From the NCBI GenBank assembly GCA_029964075.1, contig CM057135.1:29749366-29813365 (forward strand): a stretch of 64,000 nucleotides of DNA, written 5' to 3'. The notes beneath the pieces are model-generated. The model did not search any database and was not told where the DNA came from. It saw only the letters and a program-made list of their open reading frames with translations. Made by a program: the position numbers and the translations under genes. Below, piece after piece: positions 49,701 through 52,700 of the stretch (its first letter is position 1; each line of letters opens with the position of its first letter). The stretch is from Patiria pectinifera (Eukaryota > Echinodermata > Asteroidea > Valvatida > Asterinidae).

Positions 49701-49741
49701 ATCTTCTCGGTCCAATGCATTGTCTGTGGTTGTGATCACAC
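1117..49741 (-). CDS. FAT1-like: FAT-like giant protocadherin gene, 3' part (26 shared exons plus two alternative last exons)
   Basis: Single-pass adhesion receptor of the FAT1/2/3 class, which in animals acts at cell contacts in planar polarity, actin organisation and tissue shape. Exons were joined by GT-AG sites on the minus strand, and every phase matches. The shared exons total 9612 nt, and adding either last exon keeps the frame open to a stop (3417 or 3482 residues). Domains in order are about 24 cadherin repeats, a FAT membrane-proximal region, EGF, laminin G, four EGF, a TM helix and a cytoplasmic tail. One laminin-G domain flanked by 1 and 4 EGF modules fits FAT1/FAT3 and not FAT4, which has two laminin-G domains. 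The N-terminal exons, including signal peptide and promoter, lie outside the window. Family assignment is firm, but orthology to one vertebrate paralogue is not expected. Confidence 0.93.
3625..3854. repeat. 21-bp minisatellite, ten full copies plus a partial
   Basis: The unit GAGGTACCCATTAGATACTC plus A repeats with period exactly 21 from 3625 to 3834, then decays. Variants are G/A in GAGG/GAAG and ATT/AAT before AGATAC. Because 21 is a multiple of three, the minus strand shows a spurious open frame of M-G-T-S-E-Y-L heptads. More diverged GGTACC-rich relatives precede it from about 3415. Confidence 0.95.
4008..4133. repeat. Foldback element with 13-bp perfect terminal inverted repeats
   Basis: AGGTGTACAGTGA (4008-4020) is exactly complementary to 4121-4133. 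A second nested pair, CCGTGGG and CCCACGG, lies inside. The octamer AAGGGTTA occurs on both sides (3992-3999 and 4134-4141), although eight bases separate the left copy from the arm. MITE-like, family unknown. Confidence 0.6.
4827..4832 (-). terminator. Candidate polyadenylation hexamer ATTAAA for exon 27a
   Basis: TTTAAT on the plus strand, 677 bp downstream of the 27a stop codon. No AATAAA occurs on the gene strand between them. If 27a is a true last exon, a polyadenylation site is required in this region. This is only a motif match. Confidence 0.3.
5509..6347 (-). CDS. FAT1-like: Exon 27a: proximal alternative last exon, Ser/Pro-rich tail
   Basis: An open 278-residue reading frame begins after a good acceptor (CAAATTGCAG) in the same phase 1 as exon 27b and ends at a TAG (5509-5511). 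Spliced to exon 26 it would replace the conserved PDZ-ending tail. The sequence is rich in S-P and T-P pairs, then basic (K-K-Y-A-P-K-S-P-I-L-K-K-R), and then acidic. It contains K-S-V-R-F, which fits the [RK]-x-V-x-F docking motif for protein phosphatase 1, and an N-P-F motif of the EH-domain ligand type. It ends E-K-K-G, so it has no PDZ ligand. I recognise no known FAT tail in it. An internal donor that would let it splice on to 27b is not apparent. It could instead be an exon of an unrelated transcript. Confidence 0.62.
6348..7865 (-). other. Intron between exon 26 and alternative exon 27a
   Basis: 1518 bp, AT-rich. A strong donor-like CCCG/GTAAGG occurs near 6793-6800 after a short open stretch (K-H-T-P-K-P-S-N-D), but no acceptor there is in the phase the gene needs, so I do not call an exon. 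Nothing else is recognisable. Confidence 0.6.
7866..8054 (-). CDS. FAT1-like: Exon 26: cytoplasmic segment shared by both tails
   Basis: 63 codons, phase 1 to phase 1, acceptor TTTCCAG and donor CCAG/GTAAGA. It encodes a His- and Pro-rich stretch followed by P-L-E-P-P-A-Y-D-E-F-S-H-A-E-V-T-S and ends in an acidic run (N-D-D-D-A-L-P). The final G completes an Ala codon with either the CA of exon 27b or the CC of exon 27a, which is why both last exons are read correctly. The A-Y-D-E-F segment is a plausible tyrosine-based sorting or phosphorylation site (inference). Confidence 0.88.
8055..8354 (-). other. Intron 25 (between exons 25 and 26)
   Basis: 300 bp bounded by GTAGGT and TTTCCAG on the gene strand. 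I see no internal feature. Confidence 0.85.
8355..8512 (-). CDS. FAT1-like: Exon 25: cytoplasmic segment
   Basis: 158 nt, enters in phase 2 (its first G completes an Arg codon) and leaves in phase 1. The acceptor is CCATAAAG and the donor is GATG/GTAGGT. Residues start Y-G-Y-D-D-S-Q-A-Y-H-G-Q, pass through a P-S-L-P-P-L-P segment and end A-H-E-S-Y-V-D-G. Together with exons 24 and 26 it forms the membrane-proximal half of the cytoplasmic domain, with several tyrosines followed by acidic residues. No enzymatic domain is present. Confidence 0.88.
8513..8914 (-). other. Intron 24 (between exons 24 and 25)
   Basis: 402 bp between GTATGA and CATAAAG. A homopolymeric C run lies at about 8667-8679. 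No coding potential is seen. Confidence 0.85.
8915..10056 (-). CDS. FAT1-like: Exon 24: laminin-G end, EGF2-5, transmembrane helix, start of cytoplasmic tail
   Basis: 380 codons plus two bases, the largest exon in the window, phase 0 to phase 2. Residues 1-110 finish the laminin-G domain (G-F-V-G-C signature). Four EGF modules follow, starting near residues 120, 157, 194 and 226. The fourth is degenerate, with an adjacent Cys-Cys pair and a long last loop. A hydrophobic helix of about 23 residues (I-G-I-V-V-A-A-V-I-A-I-F-L-V-L-L) precedes the stop-transfer R-R-R-R-K-R. The cytoplasmic part has P-P-P-L-P-N-R-P, which fits a class II SH3 ligand. An R-A-R-R in the laminin-G part resembles a furin site. 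Confidence 0.95.
10057..10450 (-). other. Intron 23 (between exons 23 and 24), containing a hAT MITE
   Basis: 394 bp. Apart from the MITE at 10329-10415 it is AT-rich and featureless. Confidence 0.85.
10329..10415. mobile_element. 87-bp hAT-type MITE with 8-bp target duplication
   Basis: The element begins CAGTGTTGTG and ends with the near-complement AACAACACTA. It is flanked by perfect 8-bp direct repeats GTAAATGC (10321-10328 and 10416-10423). CAGTG-type ends and 8-bp target duplications define the hAT superfamily. Its interior is built of repeated GTACTC/ACTCGT hexamers in both orientations, which could fold on themselves. It is too short to code for a transposase, so it must have been mobilised by one encoded elsewhere. 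Confidence 0.85.
10451..10776 (-). CDS. FAT1-like: Exon 23: EGF1 and first half of laminin-G domain
   Basis: 326 nt, phase 1 to phase 0, acceptor CTTGACAG and donor CTGGAG/GTAAG. After a Pro/Thr-rich hinge (T-A-E-P-P-R-P-Q-T-P) it encodes C-S-S-N-P-C-P-D-Y-M-S-C, the start of an EGF module whose later cysteines are C-V-C and L-S-C. The laminin-G beta strands follow (S-F-T-G-S-S-Y-M-R-Y). This order of EGF then laminin G directly after the cadherin stalk is characteristic of FAT1/2/3. A hAT-type MITE sits 35 bp inside the adjoining intron. Confidence 0.93.
10777..11105 (-). other. Intron 22 (between exons 22 and 23)
   Basis: 329 bp bounded by GTAAGA and CTTGACAG on the gene strand. No recognisable element. 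Confidence 0.85.
11106..12132 (-). CDS. FAT1-like: Exon 22: last two cadherin repeats and FAT membrane-proximal region
   Basis: 342 codons plus one base, phase 0 to phase 1. The first third is a cadherin repeat (T-D-P-D-S-P, then N-R-E-M-K-D-D-Y) ending in a calcium-poor linker (E-P-T-N-P-P-I-V). A second repeat follows with V-D-A-V-D-A-D-P-D-D and V-D-P-E-T-G. After about residue 175 the sequence stops being cadherin. It contains I-R-F-Q-D-L-T-P-E-K-F, then I-I-S-I-Q-Q and L-F-A-V, and then a cysteine cluster. That order is seen in FAT1-FAT3 between the last cadherin repeat and EGF1, and it strongly supports the family call. Confidence 0.94.
12294..12437 (-). CDS. FAT1-like: Exon 21: end of a cadherin repeat with calcium linker
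   Basis: 48 codons, phase 0 to phase 0, acceptor TTCTGCAG and donor AAGAGG/GTAAGA. It encodes the beta strands S-Y-S-L-I-I-R-A-R-D-G-G-D-P and the linker D-I-N-D-N-P-P-R-F, which binds calcium between successive repeats. This is the C-terminal half of the repeat begun in exons 19-20. Confidence 0.92.
12438..12969 (-). other. Intron 20 (between exons 20 and 21), containing a SINE-like repeat
   Basis: 532 bp. About 12600-12775 is a dispersed repeat listed separately. The rest is AT-rich and shows nothing else. Confidence 0.85.
12600..12775 (-). repeat. SINE-like dispersed repeat with a Pol III B-box
   Basis: On the minus strand it contains GGGGGTTCGAGTCC, an exact fit to the tRNA/SINE B-box GGTTCGANTCC. 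A core follows that is shared with the copy at 43388-43495 (ACCCATTTA...TGGTGG.GAGA..CAA...CAAGGATA on the plus strand). A clear A-box and a tail cannot be placed, so this is probably a truncated, old copy. Confidence 0.6.
12970..13107 (-). CDS. FAT1-like: Exon 20: cadherin repeat core
   Basis: 46 codons, phase 0 to phase 0, acceptor CTGTGCAG and donor AACAG/GTCAGA. It carries the calcium motif V-L-A-T-D-A-D-S-G and the L-D-R-E-Q strand of one cadherin repeat. It has no initiating Met, so I located it by splice sites and by its fit between exons 19 and 21. Confidence 0.9.
13108..13850 (-). other. Intron 19 (between exons 19 and 20) with a palindrome-rich block
   Basis: 743 bp. A T-rich run (about 13518-13540) precedes a block of GCGAC...GTCGC palindromes (13570-13835), listed separately. 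No exon. Confidence 0.8.
13570..13835. repeat. Palindrome-rich block built on GCGAC/GTCGC
   Basis: Contains GCGACTTTGTCGC (13570-13582) and GCGACATTTTGTGTCGC (13690-13706). It also has a 10-bp hairpin CTCCACAAAT/ATTTGTGGAG (13605-13629) and the direct repeat GTCGCACGGC (13578-13587, 13752-13761). The CpG-rich palindromes stand out from their AT-rich surroundings. Possibly a MITE, but the ends are not definable from one copy. Confidence 0.5.
13851..14065 (-). CDS. FAT1-like: Exon 19: cadherin repeat end and start of the next
   Basis: 215 nt, phase 1 to phase 0, acceptor GTTTCTAG and donor GTGCAG/GTAAAG. It encodes L-D-F-E-M-S-S-S-Y-Y-L, the linker D-A-N-D-N-V-P-Q-F and the first strand of the following repeat up to E-D-S-I-V-Q. 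It joins exon 20 at the recurrent intron site just before V-x-A-x-D-x-D. Confidence 0.92.
14066..14525 (-). other. Intron 18 (between exons 18 and 19)
   Basis: 460 bp, AT-rich, no feature recognised. Confidence 0.85.
14526..14912 (-). CDS. FAT1-like: Exon 18: one and a half cadherin repeats
   Basis: 129 codons, phase 1 to phase 1, acceptor TTAACTTCAG and donor ACACAG/GTAAGC. It encodes F-S-I-D-D-A-D-V-Q, L-D-R-E-N-R-S-I-Y-N-L, the calcium linker D-E-N-D-N-E-P-Q-F and most of the next repeat up to V-D-M-Y-T-G. The exit site after the TG is one of several identical intron positions in this gene. Confidence 0.93.
15203..15433 (-). CDS. FAT1-like: Exon 17: cadherin repeat
   Basis: 77 codons, phase 1 to phase 1, acceptor GACATCTTCAG and donor ATACAG/GTAAAT. 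It contains L-D-Y-E-T-Q-S-L-Y-H-F, the linker D-E-N-D-N-P-P-V-F, an N-glycosylation sequon (S-E-N-T-T) and V-Q-A-V-D-P-D-T-G of the next repeat. Confidence 0.92.
15434..15812 (-). other. Intron 16 (between exons 16 and 17)
   Basis: 379 bp of moderately GC-rich sequence. Open frames on the plus strand here show no domain and cross the splice sites. No feature recognised. Confidence 0.8.
15813..15966 (-). CDS. FAT1-like: Exon 16: cadherin repeat N-terminal half
   Basis: 154 nt, phase 0 to phase 1, acceptor ATCCCACAG and donor CCTCTG/GTAGGT. It encodes V-S-A-S-D-A-D-A-G-D-N and A-I-D-P-S-S-G, the calcium-binding core motifs of a cadherin repeat. Confidence 0.91.
16255..17342 (-). CDS. FAT1-like: Exon 15: four cadherin linkers, about three full repeats
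   Basis: 1088 nt, phase 1 to phase 0, acceptor TTCTTTCAG and donor GCACAG/GTAAAA. Four linkers follow one another: G-P-H-D-E-T-P-V-F (calcium residues mostly lost), D-I-N-D-N-P-P-I-F, D-F-N-D-S-P-P-H-F and D-V-N-D-N-V-P-F-C. It has an acidic insertion (S-E-E-D-E-D-L-E) in one repeat, and unusual cysteines in D-T-C-K-W and V-P-F-C-A-Q. Long multi-repeat exons alternating with small ones are normal for FAT genes. Confidence 0.94.
17548..17692 (-). CDS. FAT1-like: Exon 14: cadherin repeat core
   Basis: 145 nt, phase 0 to phase 1, acceptor TGTCTCTAG and donor GGCAAAG/GTGAGA. The reading frame gives V-S-A-N-D-A-D-L-G-S-N-S-Q-L-T-Y-Y-F, then F-E-I-N-T-Q-T-G-L-L. It joins exon 15 as K-E-G-F-H-F. 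No Met occurs in the frame, so a Met-to-stop search misses it. The cadherin motifs and matching phases on both sides make it secure. Confidence 0.9.
17693..18291 (-). other. Intron 13 (between exons 13 and 14)
   Basis: 599 bp. A 67-residue minus-strand open frame at 17911-18114 has no cadherin character and does not fit the splice phase. Nothing else seen. Confidence 0.8.
18292..18506 (-). CDS. FAT1-like: Exon 13: cadherin repeat end and linker
   Basis: 215 nt, phase 1 to phase 0, acceptor GATCCACTTAG and donor ATCAGG/GTAAGA. It encodes R-V-S-L-D-Q-E-D-P-K, M-A-S-D-P-G-G-K and the calcium linker D-K-N-D-N-R-P-Q-F. The following strand ends at A-E-I-I-R, before the V-x-A-x-D of exon 14. Confidence 0.92.
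18507..21278 (-). other. Intron 12 (between exons 12 and 13), with one strong stem-loop
   Basis: 2772 bp, AT-rich. It holds an 18-bp perfect hairpin (20203-20249). I find no further exon: the frame and cadherin strands are continuous across it. Confidence 0.85.
20203..20249. repeat. Perfect 18-bp inverted repeat, 11-nt loop
   Basis: AAATTTTCAATTTTGGGG at 20203-20220 pairs completely with 20232-20249. The 11 bases between would form the loop. It could be a MITE relic or a structured element in the intron transcript. Confidence 0.85.
21279..21584 (-). CDS. FAT1-like: Exon 12: cadherin repeat with atypical linker
   Basis: 102 codons, phase 1 to phase 1, acceptor CTTCCATCAG and donor AATCAG/GTCAGT. 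The linker reads A-P-L-N-R-H-A-P-E-F, lacking the D-x-N-D-N calcium residues. The next repeat has V-A-S-D-A-D-E-G-P-N-G and E-I-D-S-Q-S-G. A sequon N-E-T lies in P-E-N-E-T-A. Confidence 0.93.
21585..21918 (-). other. Intron 11 (between exons 11 and 12), with a small foldback
   Basis: 334 bp. It carries a foldback at 21706-21769. Otherwise unremarkable. Confidence 0.85.
21706..21769. repeat. Foldback repeat ATGGCCC...GGGCCAT
   Basis: Seven-base arms ATGGCCC (21706-21712) and GGGCCAT (21763-21769) enclose a second palindrome, GATCCTGGCAGGATC (21721-21735). Sequences of this form recur in marine invertebrate genomes as part of dispersed repeats (recollection, not a database result). Confidence 0.55.
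21919..22548 (-). CDS. FAT1-like: Exon 11: two cadherin repeats and part of a third
   Basis: 210 codons, phase 1 to phase 1, acceptor TTGTTCAG and donor AAACAG/GTACGT. The linkers are D-I-N-D-I-A-P-S-F and D-M-N-D-N-P-P-A-F. The calcium motifs R-A-T-D-I-D-S-P and T-A-T-D-P-D-I-S-D are intact. It starts and ends at the same post-TG intron site, so it is a symmetric cassette whose gain or loss would keep the frame. Confidence 0.94.
22549..22993 (-). other. Intron 10 (between exons 10 and 11)
   Basis: 445 bp with no recognisable element. Confidence 0.85.
22994..23215 (-). CDS. FAT1-like: Exon 10: cadherin repeat with atypical linker
   Basis: 74 codons, phase 1 to phase 1, acceptor AACCTCCTCAG and donor ACACAG/GTAGGT. 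The linker V-Q-N-K-A-M-P-V-F has lost the calcium-binding Asp residues. The next repeat also reads A-I-S-P-H-G-R-D, without the usual D-x-D. This is probably a calcium-free, flexible joint. Confidence 0.92.
23216..23765 (-). other. Intron 9 (between exons 9 and 10), ending in a minisatellite
   Basis: 550 bp. The last hundred bases beside the exon 9 donor are a 16-bp minisatellite. Confidence 0.85.
23635..23735. repeat. 16-bp minisatellite, six copies
   Basis: The unit GGGCTAAAAGTGGGCG repeats exactly in register from 23635 to 23730, with substitutions at two positions (AGT/ATT/GCA). It is G-rich on the plus strand, so C-rich in the transcript, immediately downstream of the exon 9 donor. Confidence 0.95.
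23766..23943 (-). CDS. FAT1-like: Exon 9: cadherin repeat core
   Basis: 178 nt, phase 0 to phase 1, acceptor GTCATCCCAG and donor ACAAAG/GTGAAT. It encodes V-T-A-V-D-R-D-K-G-L-N-G and F-D-I-D-S-T-T-G, intact calcium motifs, then K-I-K-A-S-D-K-G. A 16-bp minisatellite ends 30 bp from its donor. Confidence 0.92.
23944..24344 (-). other. Intron 8 (between exons 8 and 9), containing a SINE
   Basis: 401 bp. The low half is plain sequence and 24200-24299 is a tRNA-derived SINE copy. Confidence 0.85.
24200..24299 (-). mobile_element. tRNA-derived SINE, copy 1
   Basis: Read on the minus strand: GGGCTGGATAGC, A-box TAGCTCAGTTGG, B-box GGGTTCAGATCC, then a CCAGTCAATTTC-like junction (here TTCCAGTCAATTTC) and a short tail. 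It has a small duplication in the A-box (TAGCTATAGCTCAG). It shares head and tail with the copies at 27871, 28066 and 58230. It lies in the sense orientation relative to the cadherin gene. Confidence 0.8.
24345..24494 (-). CDS. FAT1-like: Exon 8: cadherin repeat end and linker
   Basis: 50 codons, phase 0 to phase 0, acceptor CTTGACAG and donor AGACAG/GTAAGC. The minus-strand frame reads V-Q-D-M-R-S-P-P-R, then E-I-L-D-V-N-D-N-V-P-V-F, a full calcium linker, and ends G-E-V-V-R-Q. Longer open frames in other registers here are shadows. The linker motif and phases fix this frame. Confidence 0.91.
24699..24962 (-). CDS. FAT1-like: Exon 7: cadherin repeat, divergent
   Basis: 88 codons, phase 0 to phase 0, acceptor CTCCTGTCAG and donor GTTGAG/GTAAAG. 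The repeat starts after a linker with no calcium motif (I-R-A-K-P-R-T-S-S) and has L-T-Y-S-I-L-N-P-N-G and F-D-R-E-K-Q-D-Q-Y-N-I. The usual A-x-D-x-D loop is replaced by N-V-L-G-N-G-L-N. Confidence 0.91.
24963..25491 (-). other. Intron 6 (between exons 6 and 7)
   Basis: 529 bp. Minus-strand open frames here (for example 25133-25360) show no cadherin motif. No repeat recognised. Confidence 0.8.
25492..26573 (-). CDS. FAT1-like: Exon 6: about four cadherin repeats
   Basis: 1082 nt, phase 1 to phase 0, acceptor CTTTGGCAG and donor GCAGAG/GTAATG. The linkers in order are T-L-S-N-N-A-P-P-K-F (atypical), D-V-N-D-N-P-P-Y-F and D-I-N-D-S-P-P-E-F. The calcium loops A-L-D-A-D-S-D-H-N and A-V-D-L-D-T are present. 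One repeat lacks the D-x-D loop (V-A-I-S-R-S-S-V). Sequons include Y-N-L-T. Confidence 0.94.
27871..28002 (-). mobile_element. tRNA-derived SINE, copy 2
   Basis: On the minus strand: GGGCTGGATAGCTCAGTCGG (A-box), GGGTTCAAACC (B-box), a junction AAGTCAAATTTC, then a tail ending CCTAGTCAGTTTCC. The tail end is shared with copy 4 (58341-58355), which defines a unit of about 130 bp. Confidence 0.85.
28066..28160 (+). mobile_element. tRNA-derived SINE, copy 3
   Basis: GGCTGGATAGCTCAGTCGAT (A-box), GGTTCAAACC (B-box), junction CCAGTCAATTTC. The tail is shorter than in copies 2 and 4. It is inverted relative to copy 2, only 63 bp away. Confidence 0.85.
30112..30598 (-). CDS. FAT1-like: Exon 5: one full cadherin repeat and two linkers
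   Basis: 487 nt, phase 0 to phase 1, acceptor TGCCAACAG and donor TCTCAG/GTAAGC. The linkers are N-F-N-D-N-P-P-L-L and D-S-N-D-H-A-P-E-F, with a repeat between them containing R-A-T-D-R-D-H-S and L-D-H-E-T-R-R-R. It ends in T-Y-S-I-V-S-G, joining N-I-G-E-V-F of exon 6. Confidence 0.94.
30599..31219 (-). other. Intron 4 (between exons 4 and 5)
   Basis: 621 bp. No element recognised. Confidence 0.85.
31220..31359 (-). CDS. FAT1-like: Exon 4: cadherin repeat middle
   Basis: 140 nt, phase 1 to phase 0, acceptor ATTCCATTAG and donor CAGACT/GTGAGT. It encodes G-D-D-N-N-D-F-F-M, then L-D-A-E-R-Q-S-T-Y-D-L and V-S-D-G-F-H-E-V, the strands between the calcium loop in exon 3 and the linker in exon 5. 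Confidence 0.91.
31360..31740 (-). other. Intron 3 (between exons 3 and 4)
   Basis: 381 bp. No element recognised. Confidence 0.85.
31741..31954 (-). CDS. FAT1-like: Exon 3: cadherin repeat end, atypical linker, next repeat start
   Basis: 214 nt, phase 0 to phase 1, acceptor GTCCAACAG and donor ATCAAAG/GTACAT. It encodes L-E-V-L-D-N-G-R-P-T, then a linker without calcium residues (A-P-V-T-E-S-P-N-P-P-V) and F-A-Y-D-P-D-D-D-E-L-W-Y-S-I of the next repeat. Confidence 0.91.
32200..32517 (-). CDS. FAT1-like: Exon 2: cadherin repeat with calcium linker
   Basis: 106 codons, phase 0 to phase 0, acceptor ATTTTGCAG and donor CTAGTG/GTGAGC. It encodes V-T-I-N-D-N-G-S-P-S, the linker D-E-N-D-N-A-P-K-F, A-S-D-K-D-I-G-E-N and F-D-I-D-P-T-T-G. 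The intron on its 5' side is 17,162 bp, by far the longest complete one here. Confidence 0.93.
33688..33752 (+). repeat. SINE/LINE-type 3' tail with ATT microsatellite
   Basis: AGCGCTTTGTATC...AAAAAGCGCTATATAAAT is followed by a (TTA/ATT) run. A GCGCTATATAAAT block before ATT repeats is a familiar retroposon end in aquatic animal genomes (recollection). The head is not recognisable, so this is a truncated copy. Confidence 0.5.
34191..34349. repeat. Tandem pair of palindromic units based on CCTTTCAA/TTGAAAGG
   Basis: Unit 1 has 12-bp arms ACCTTTCAAAAC (34191-34202) and GTTTTGAAAGGT (34228-34239). Unit 2 is a 32-bp palindrome (34318-34349) with a single mismatched pair. Both are followed by a related GAAAGGTG..ATAGTGC / GGTAGTGC segment, which indicates an old duplication. 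Confidence 0.7.
38661..38686. repeat. 11-bp inverted repeat GGGGATAATCC/GGATTATCCCC
   Basis: Perfect arms at 38661-38671 and 38676-38686 with a 4-base loop. Each arm carries TAATCC/GGATTA, the core recognised by K50 homeodomains such as Otx and Goosecoid. Confidence 0.85.
43388..43495 (+). repeat. SINE-like dispersed repeat core, second copy
   Basis: TGCATCGCAGGTTACTCCCC..., then ACCCATTTATACTCCTGGGT, GGAGAGAGGCAAG and GGCTTGCCCAAGGATA. It matches the plus-strand core of 12600-12775, which establishes a dispersed family within this window. Confidence 0.6.
46131..46147. promoter_or_regulatory. Paired homeodomain-type palindrome CCTAATTTTCAATTAGG
   Basis: Perfect 7-bp arms around TTC give two TAATT/AATTA cores in inverted orientation. 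Paired-type and Q50 homeodomain proteins bind such half-sites. The binding claim is inference from the motif alone. Confidence 0.35.
49070..49215. promoter_or_regulatory. Cluster of three TGAATATTCA palindromes (POU-dimer-like)
   Basis: TGAATATTCA occurs at 49071-49080, 49178-49187 and 49205-49214. The first and third extend to the 12-bp palindrome ATGAATATTCAT. That layout resembles the MORE element (ATGCATATGCAT) bound by POU dimers. It lies about 500-600 bp downstream of the lone exon's donor. Confidence 0.35.
49386..49620. repeat. Tandem repeat, about 105-bp unit with an internal GGAGGATT motif
   Basis: A 111-bp unit (49386-49496) is followed by a highly similar 102-bp unit (49497-49598) and the start of a third (49599-49620). 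Each contains the sub-repeat GGAGGATTTTGGAGGATTGA. Older versions of the sub-repeat extend back to about 49240. The minus-strand open frames here (L-N-P-P-K-S-S) come from the repeat, not from a gene. It ends 60 bp from the exon donor at 49679. Confidence 0.9.
49680..49741 (-). CDS. FAT1-like: Exon 1 of the window: isolated 62-nt cadherin exon
   Basis: The acceptor is ATATTTGCAG and the donor TTAGAG/GTATGG. Phase is 1 in and 0 out. The frame reads G-V-I-T-T-T-D-N-A-L-D-R-E-D-E-E-Y-H-T-L-E, the G-x-I/V-x-T strand and the L-D-R-E calcium motif of a cadherin repeat, and joins V-T-I-N-D-N-G of exon 2 exactly. It lies more than 14 kb from any further upstream exon and next to a tandem repeat. The exact numbering in the full gene is unknown. 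Confidence 0.88.
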
Positions 49742-52700
49742 CTGCAAATATTTAAACAAAAATAAAAAAGACATATTTACCATTTTTACTTAATTTATTT
49801 TGTTTCATTATTTCCAGGAATTTTAAAACAGCTATTCTAAAATTCAAAGAAATCTGCTATATACATGTACTGATTAATTCAGCGAATTCATTACAATTGT
49901 ACTTCCATCGAGAAAATAGGGTGAAAGTTCACCCGGTTATGTGTTGCGATCCCCTCTTTGATACACATGTAATCAATGTTAATCTAGTTAATCGTAATGG
50001 TAATTACAACGAGCTCATTATGGGAACAAAGATTATGTAACTCATTGGCATTAGGAGATAGATGCCTTTAAGTGTGCAATCAATAACTATACATGGCAAG
50101 TACGCTACCCGGATATTATCTCCAGACATGCATGACATGCGGCTTAAGCATATGTGTACAAATATACGCAAACAAATCAAAACTTGTCTGCTGGTATGTA
50201 AACCGGCTCGTGTTGAAATTATCACCTTGATGGACGAAAGATCAACAAAAAAATATGAGTTATCGGAGCAAAGGTGAGACAATTGAACACTTCTGTGGGT
50301 TTGGAGTTGAAATGATGATTAGGACGGATGATTGTAGTGCCTGGAATTGTCAACGCGGTTTCTATTGATCTCTGGATCTGAGCTGCATAATATTTGCATA
50401 AGGGACAATAAAAATGTGCGGGAAATCATGAAGTTGTTTTAAACTTAAAGATATCAATTAATTTACCTACTGCAGCACTTCAGGTGTTTTTTTTTTCCTA
50501 TTTGATAGCTAGTAATGATTAATGCCGCACTCAGTTGAGAGACTGTTGCAATGTTCAAACACTACTTGTTAATCATTAATGGGAGAGGATTGGTTCAATG
50601 TGTACTGTGGTACTGAGTCATCGTGATGAAAGCTGCATTCTTGGAAAGCTCATGTGTGTGTTCTGCCTTGCCCGGCTGTGTTAAATCCCCGGTCAGTGAC
50701 ATGTTAACGAGTTCAAATTTGCATATTTTACAGTGCGTAAAATTTTATGCAAGCATCCATATTTGAATTCATCAAGTTCTAGACAATGGGCAATTAAACA
50801 ATTATGCGCTGTGTTGAAATCTATGCTTTTCTGATGTTCAGAGAAGTTCATTTCAAATCAATATTTAATACATGTAGTTTTTAAATGGGTAATGAAGTTT
50901 TGAATTAAAACAAATAGAAAAGTTAAACATCGAAATTTGGAATCACATTTAATTAAAACTGAGATGAACATAAAGCAATGTACACATTTTTGTACATGTA
51001 TGTACAGTATACTATGCACATCAACATATTTTCTAATAGCGATACTGGGGTTAATGTTAATGTATTTTTTCTGTCCAATTTTTTTTTTTTCCAAATAAAT
51101 GTCCAGACTTAATACATTTCCACAAGAGAAAACAAACTTAATGGAACCAGACACACGTGATGCTACAGTAAATTTAAACAACTTCCCTGGAAAATGTTTC
51201 ACTTTCATTTTAGCCCACTCATGCACATTACTCTTCTCAATACAGTTGGTTACAAAAGTACAGTCAGTTTCGATGACATGTACCGTTTCACTCACTCCCC
51301 TCCCCACATCTGATTTCAAAAGTAACCAGGCTCAACAATTCTTCCTTCATTTCAAATTCCCTCAACCTAGTGCCCTAGTCTACTATTAACACAACCGAGA
51401 CCAAACAAAGGCATGGTTCTCCACAATGAGCCTAAAGGCCTGTCGGACATTGTCACGTCTGGCTGTAAAACATCTCGTCTCGCAAACCAAAGTAAAAATA
51501 AAGCGATAGGGGGAAAAAAACGGGGAAAAAAACAGAGTAAGACAGACAGGTGTGTGGTGGGAGTCATGCTAATTACCCCCGGCAGTTTGCTAGAGGGAGG
51601 CCGCCATCTCAGTTTCATACTCAAACCCAGCAAATGATGAACTTGAGGCTTGGGTTTCGCTGCCAGCGTGTGCCTTCTTCAATAAAAAACTAGCTCCAGC
51701 CTGTGAAGCTCGTTTTTTTTTTCTCTTTTCAGATACGACACACACATGGGCAATTAAGGAATAGAAATGGATGTGGCTGGATGGGCCGGACTAGAATTTA
51801 ATAAAGATTCATTACAATGAGTTTCAAGGTCTAGCTCCTGGGGTGTTTATGATACCCAGACTTTAAGTCATATTGGCGAACTCTCCAGTGACTGCTGTTC
51901 AATGTTGTGCATTTATTCATTGGTCCGTCTTGCGAAATGAGTCACAGCCTGTTTTGAATTTACGGTTCATGGGCAAGACATTTTACTGTGGTTTTGTTTG
52001 TTTCTGTCTTATTATACACACACTAGTCATTGTTTACAATTATCGTTTGGGTACATCTGGAAATGATATTCATGATACTGTACGACAATTTTCAATGTTC
52101 AGCTTTTGCGGTGATTTTTTTGCTTTTCCTTACGTGTAATTTCAACAAATGTTAACAAGAAGCTTATGGCCTCCGTGCACGAAGGGTAAATGGCGCTTCT
52201 TTTGAAAGCTCCTCTGGGGGAACATGAACTACATGTACGTTTGCATGTAGTGTGGCGTGAAGCACGCGCATGACTTATTTGAAAGATTAGCACAAAACCA
52301 GTGGCATTTTCAGGTCAGCGTCAGACGCCGAAAGAAATTTATTCGAGCATCAGTTCCAGTGGCCTCTCTCTCTTTGAACCATTGAGGGGGTATTTGCACA
52401 CCGAGCCCCTTAACTAATGCTTAAAGACAGACATGAAATGAACTGTAGACAATATGGAAGTTGCGGTGTCAGAGTTTATCAGTGCAGTGTGTGAAATAAC
52501 AGGGGGTGAGGCTTGACATTTTGACAGCACACTCTGGGCACGTCATTGCCAATTGAAGGCTCCAACTAAAGCCTTTGCACACGACCAATTCATTGGCAAA
52601 AGTAAAACTGAATCCACTTCATTGGAGGGCATTTGACAGTGTAATTTGGTGGTTGGAGAGCACAGTCAATTTCACTTCATTCTAATCATGACTGTCTGAT

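Noticed and set aside
50858..51319. 153-residue minus-strand frame
   Set aside because: Lys/Ile/Phe-rich as expected from AT-rich sequence. No motif, and no cadherin character at the position where an upstream exon might be hoped for.
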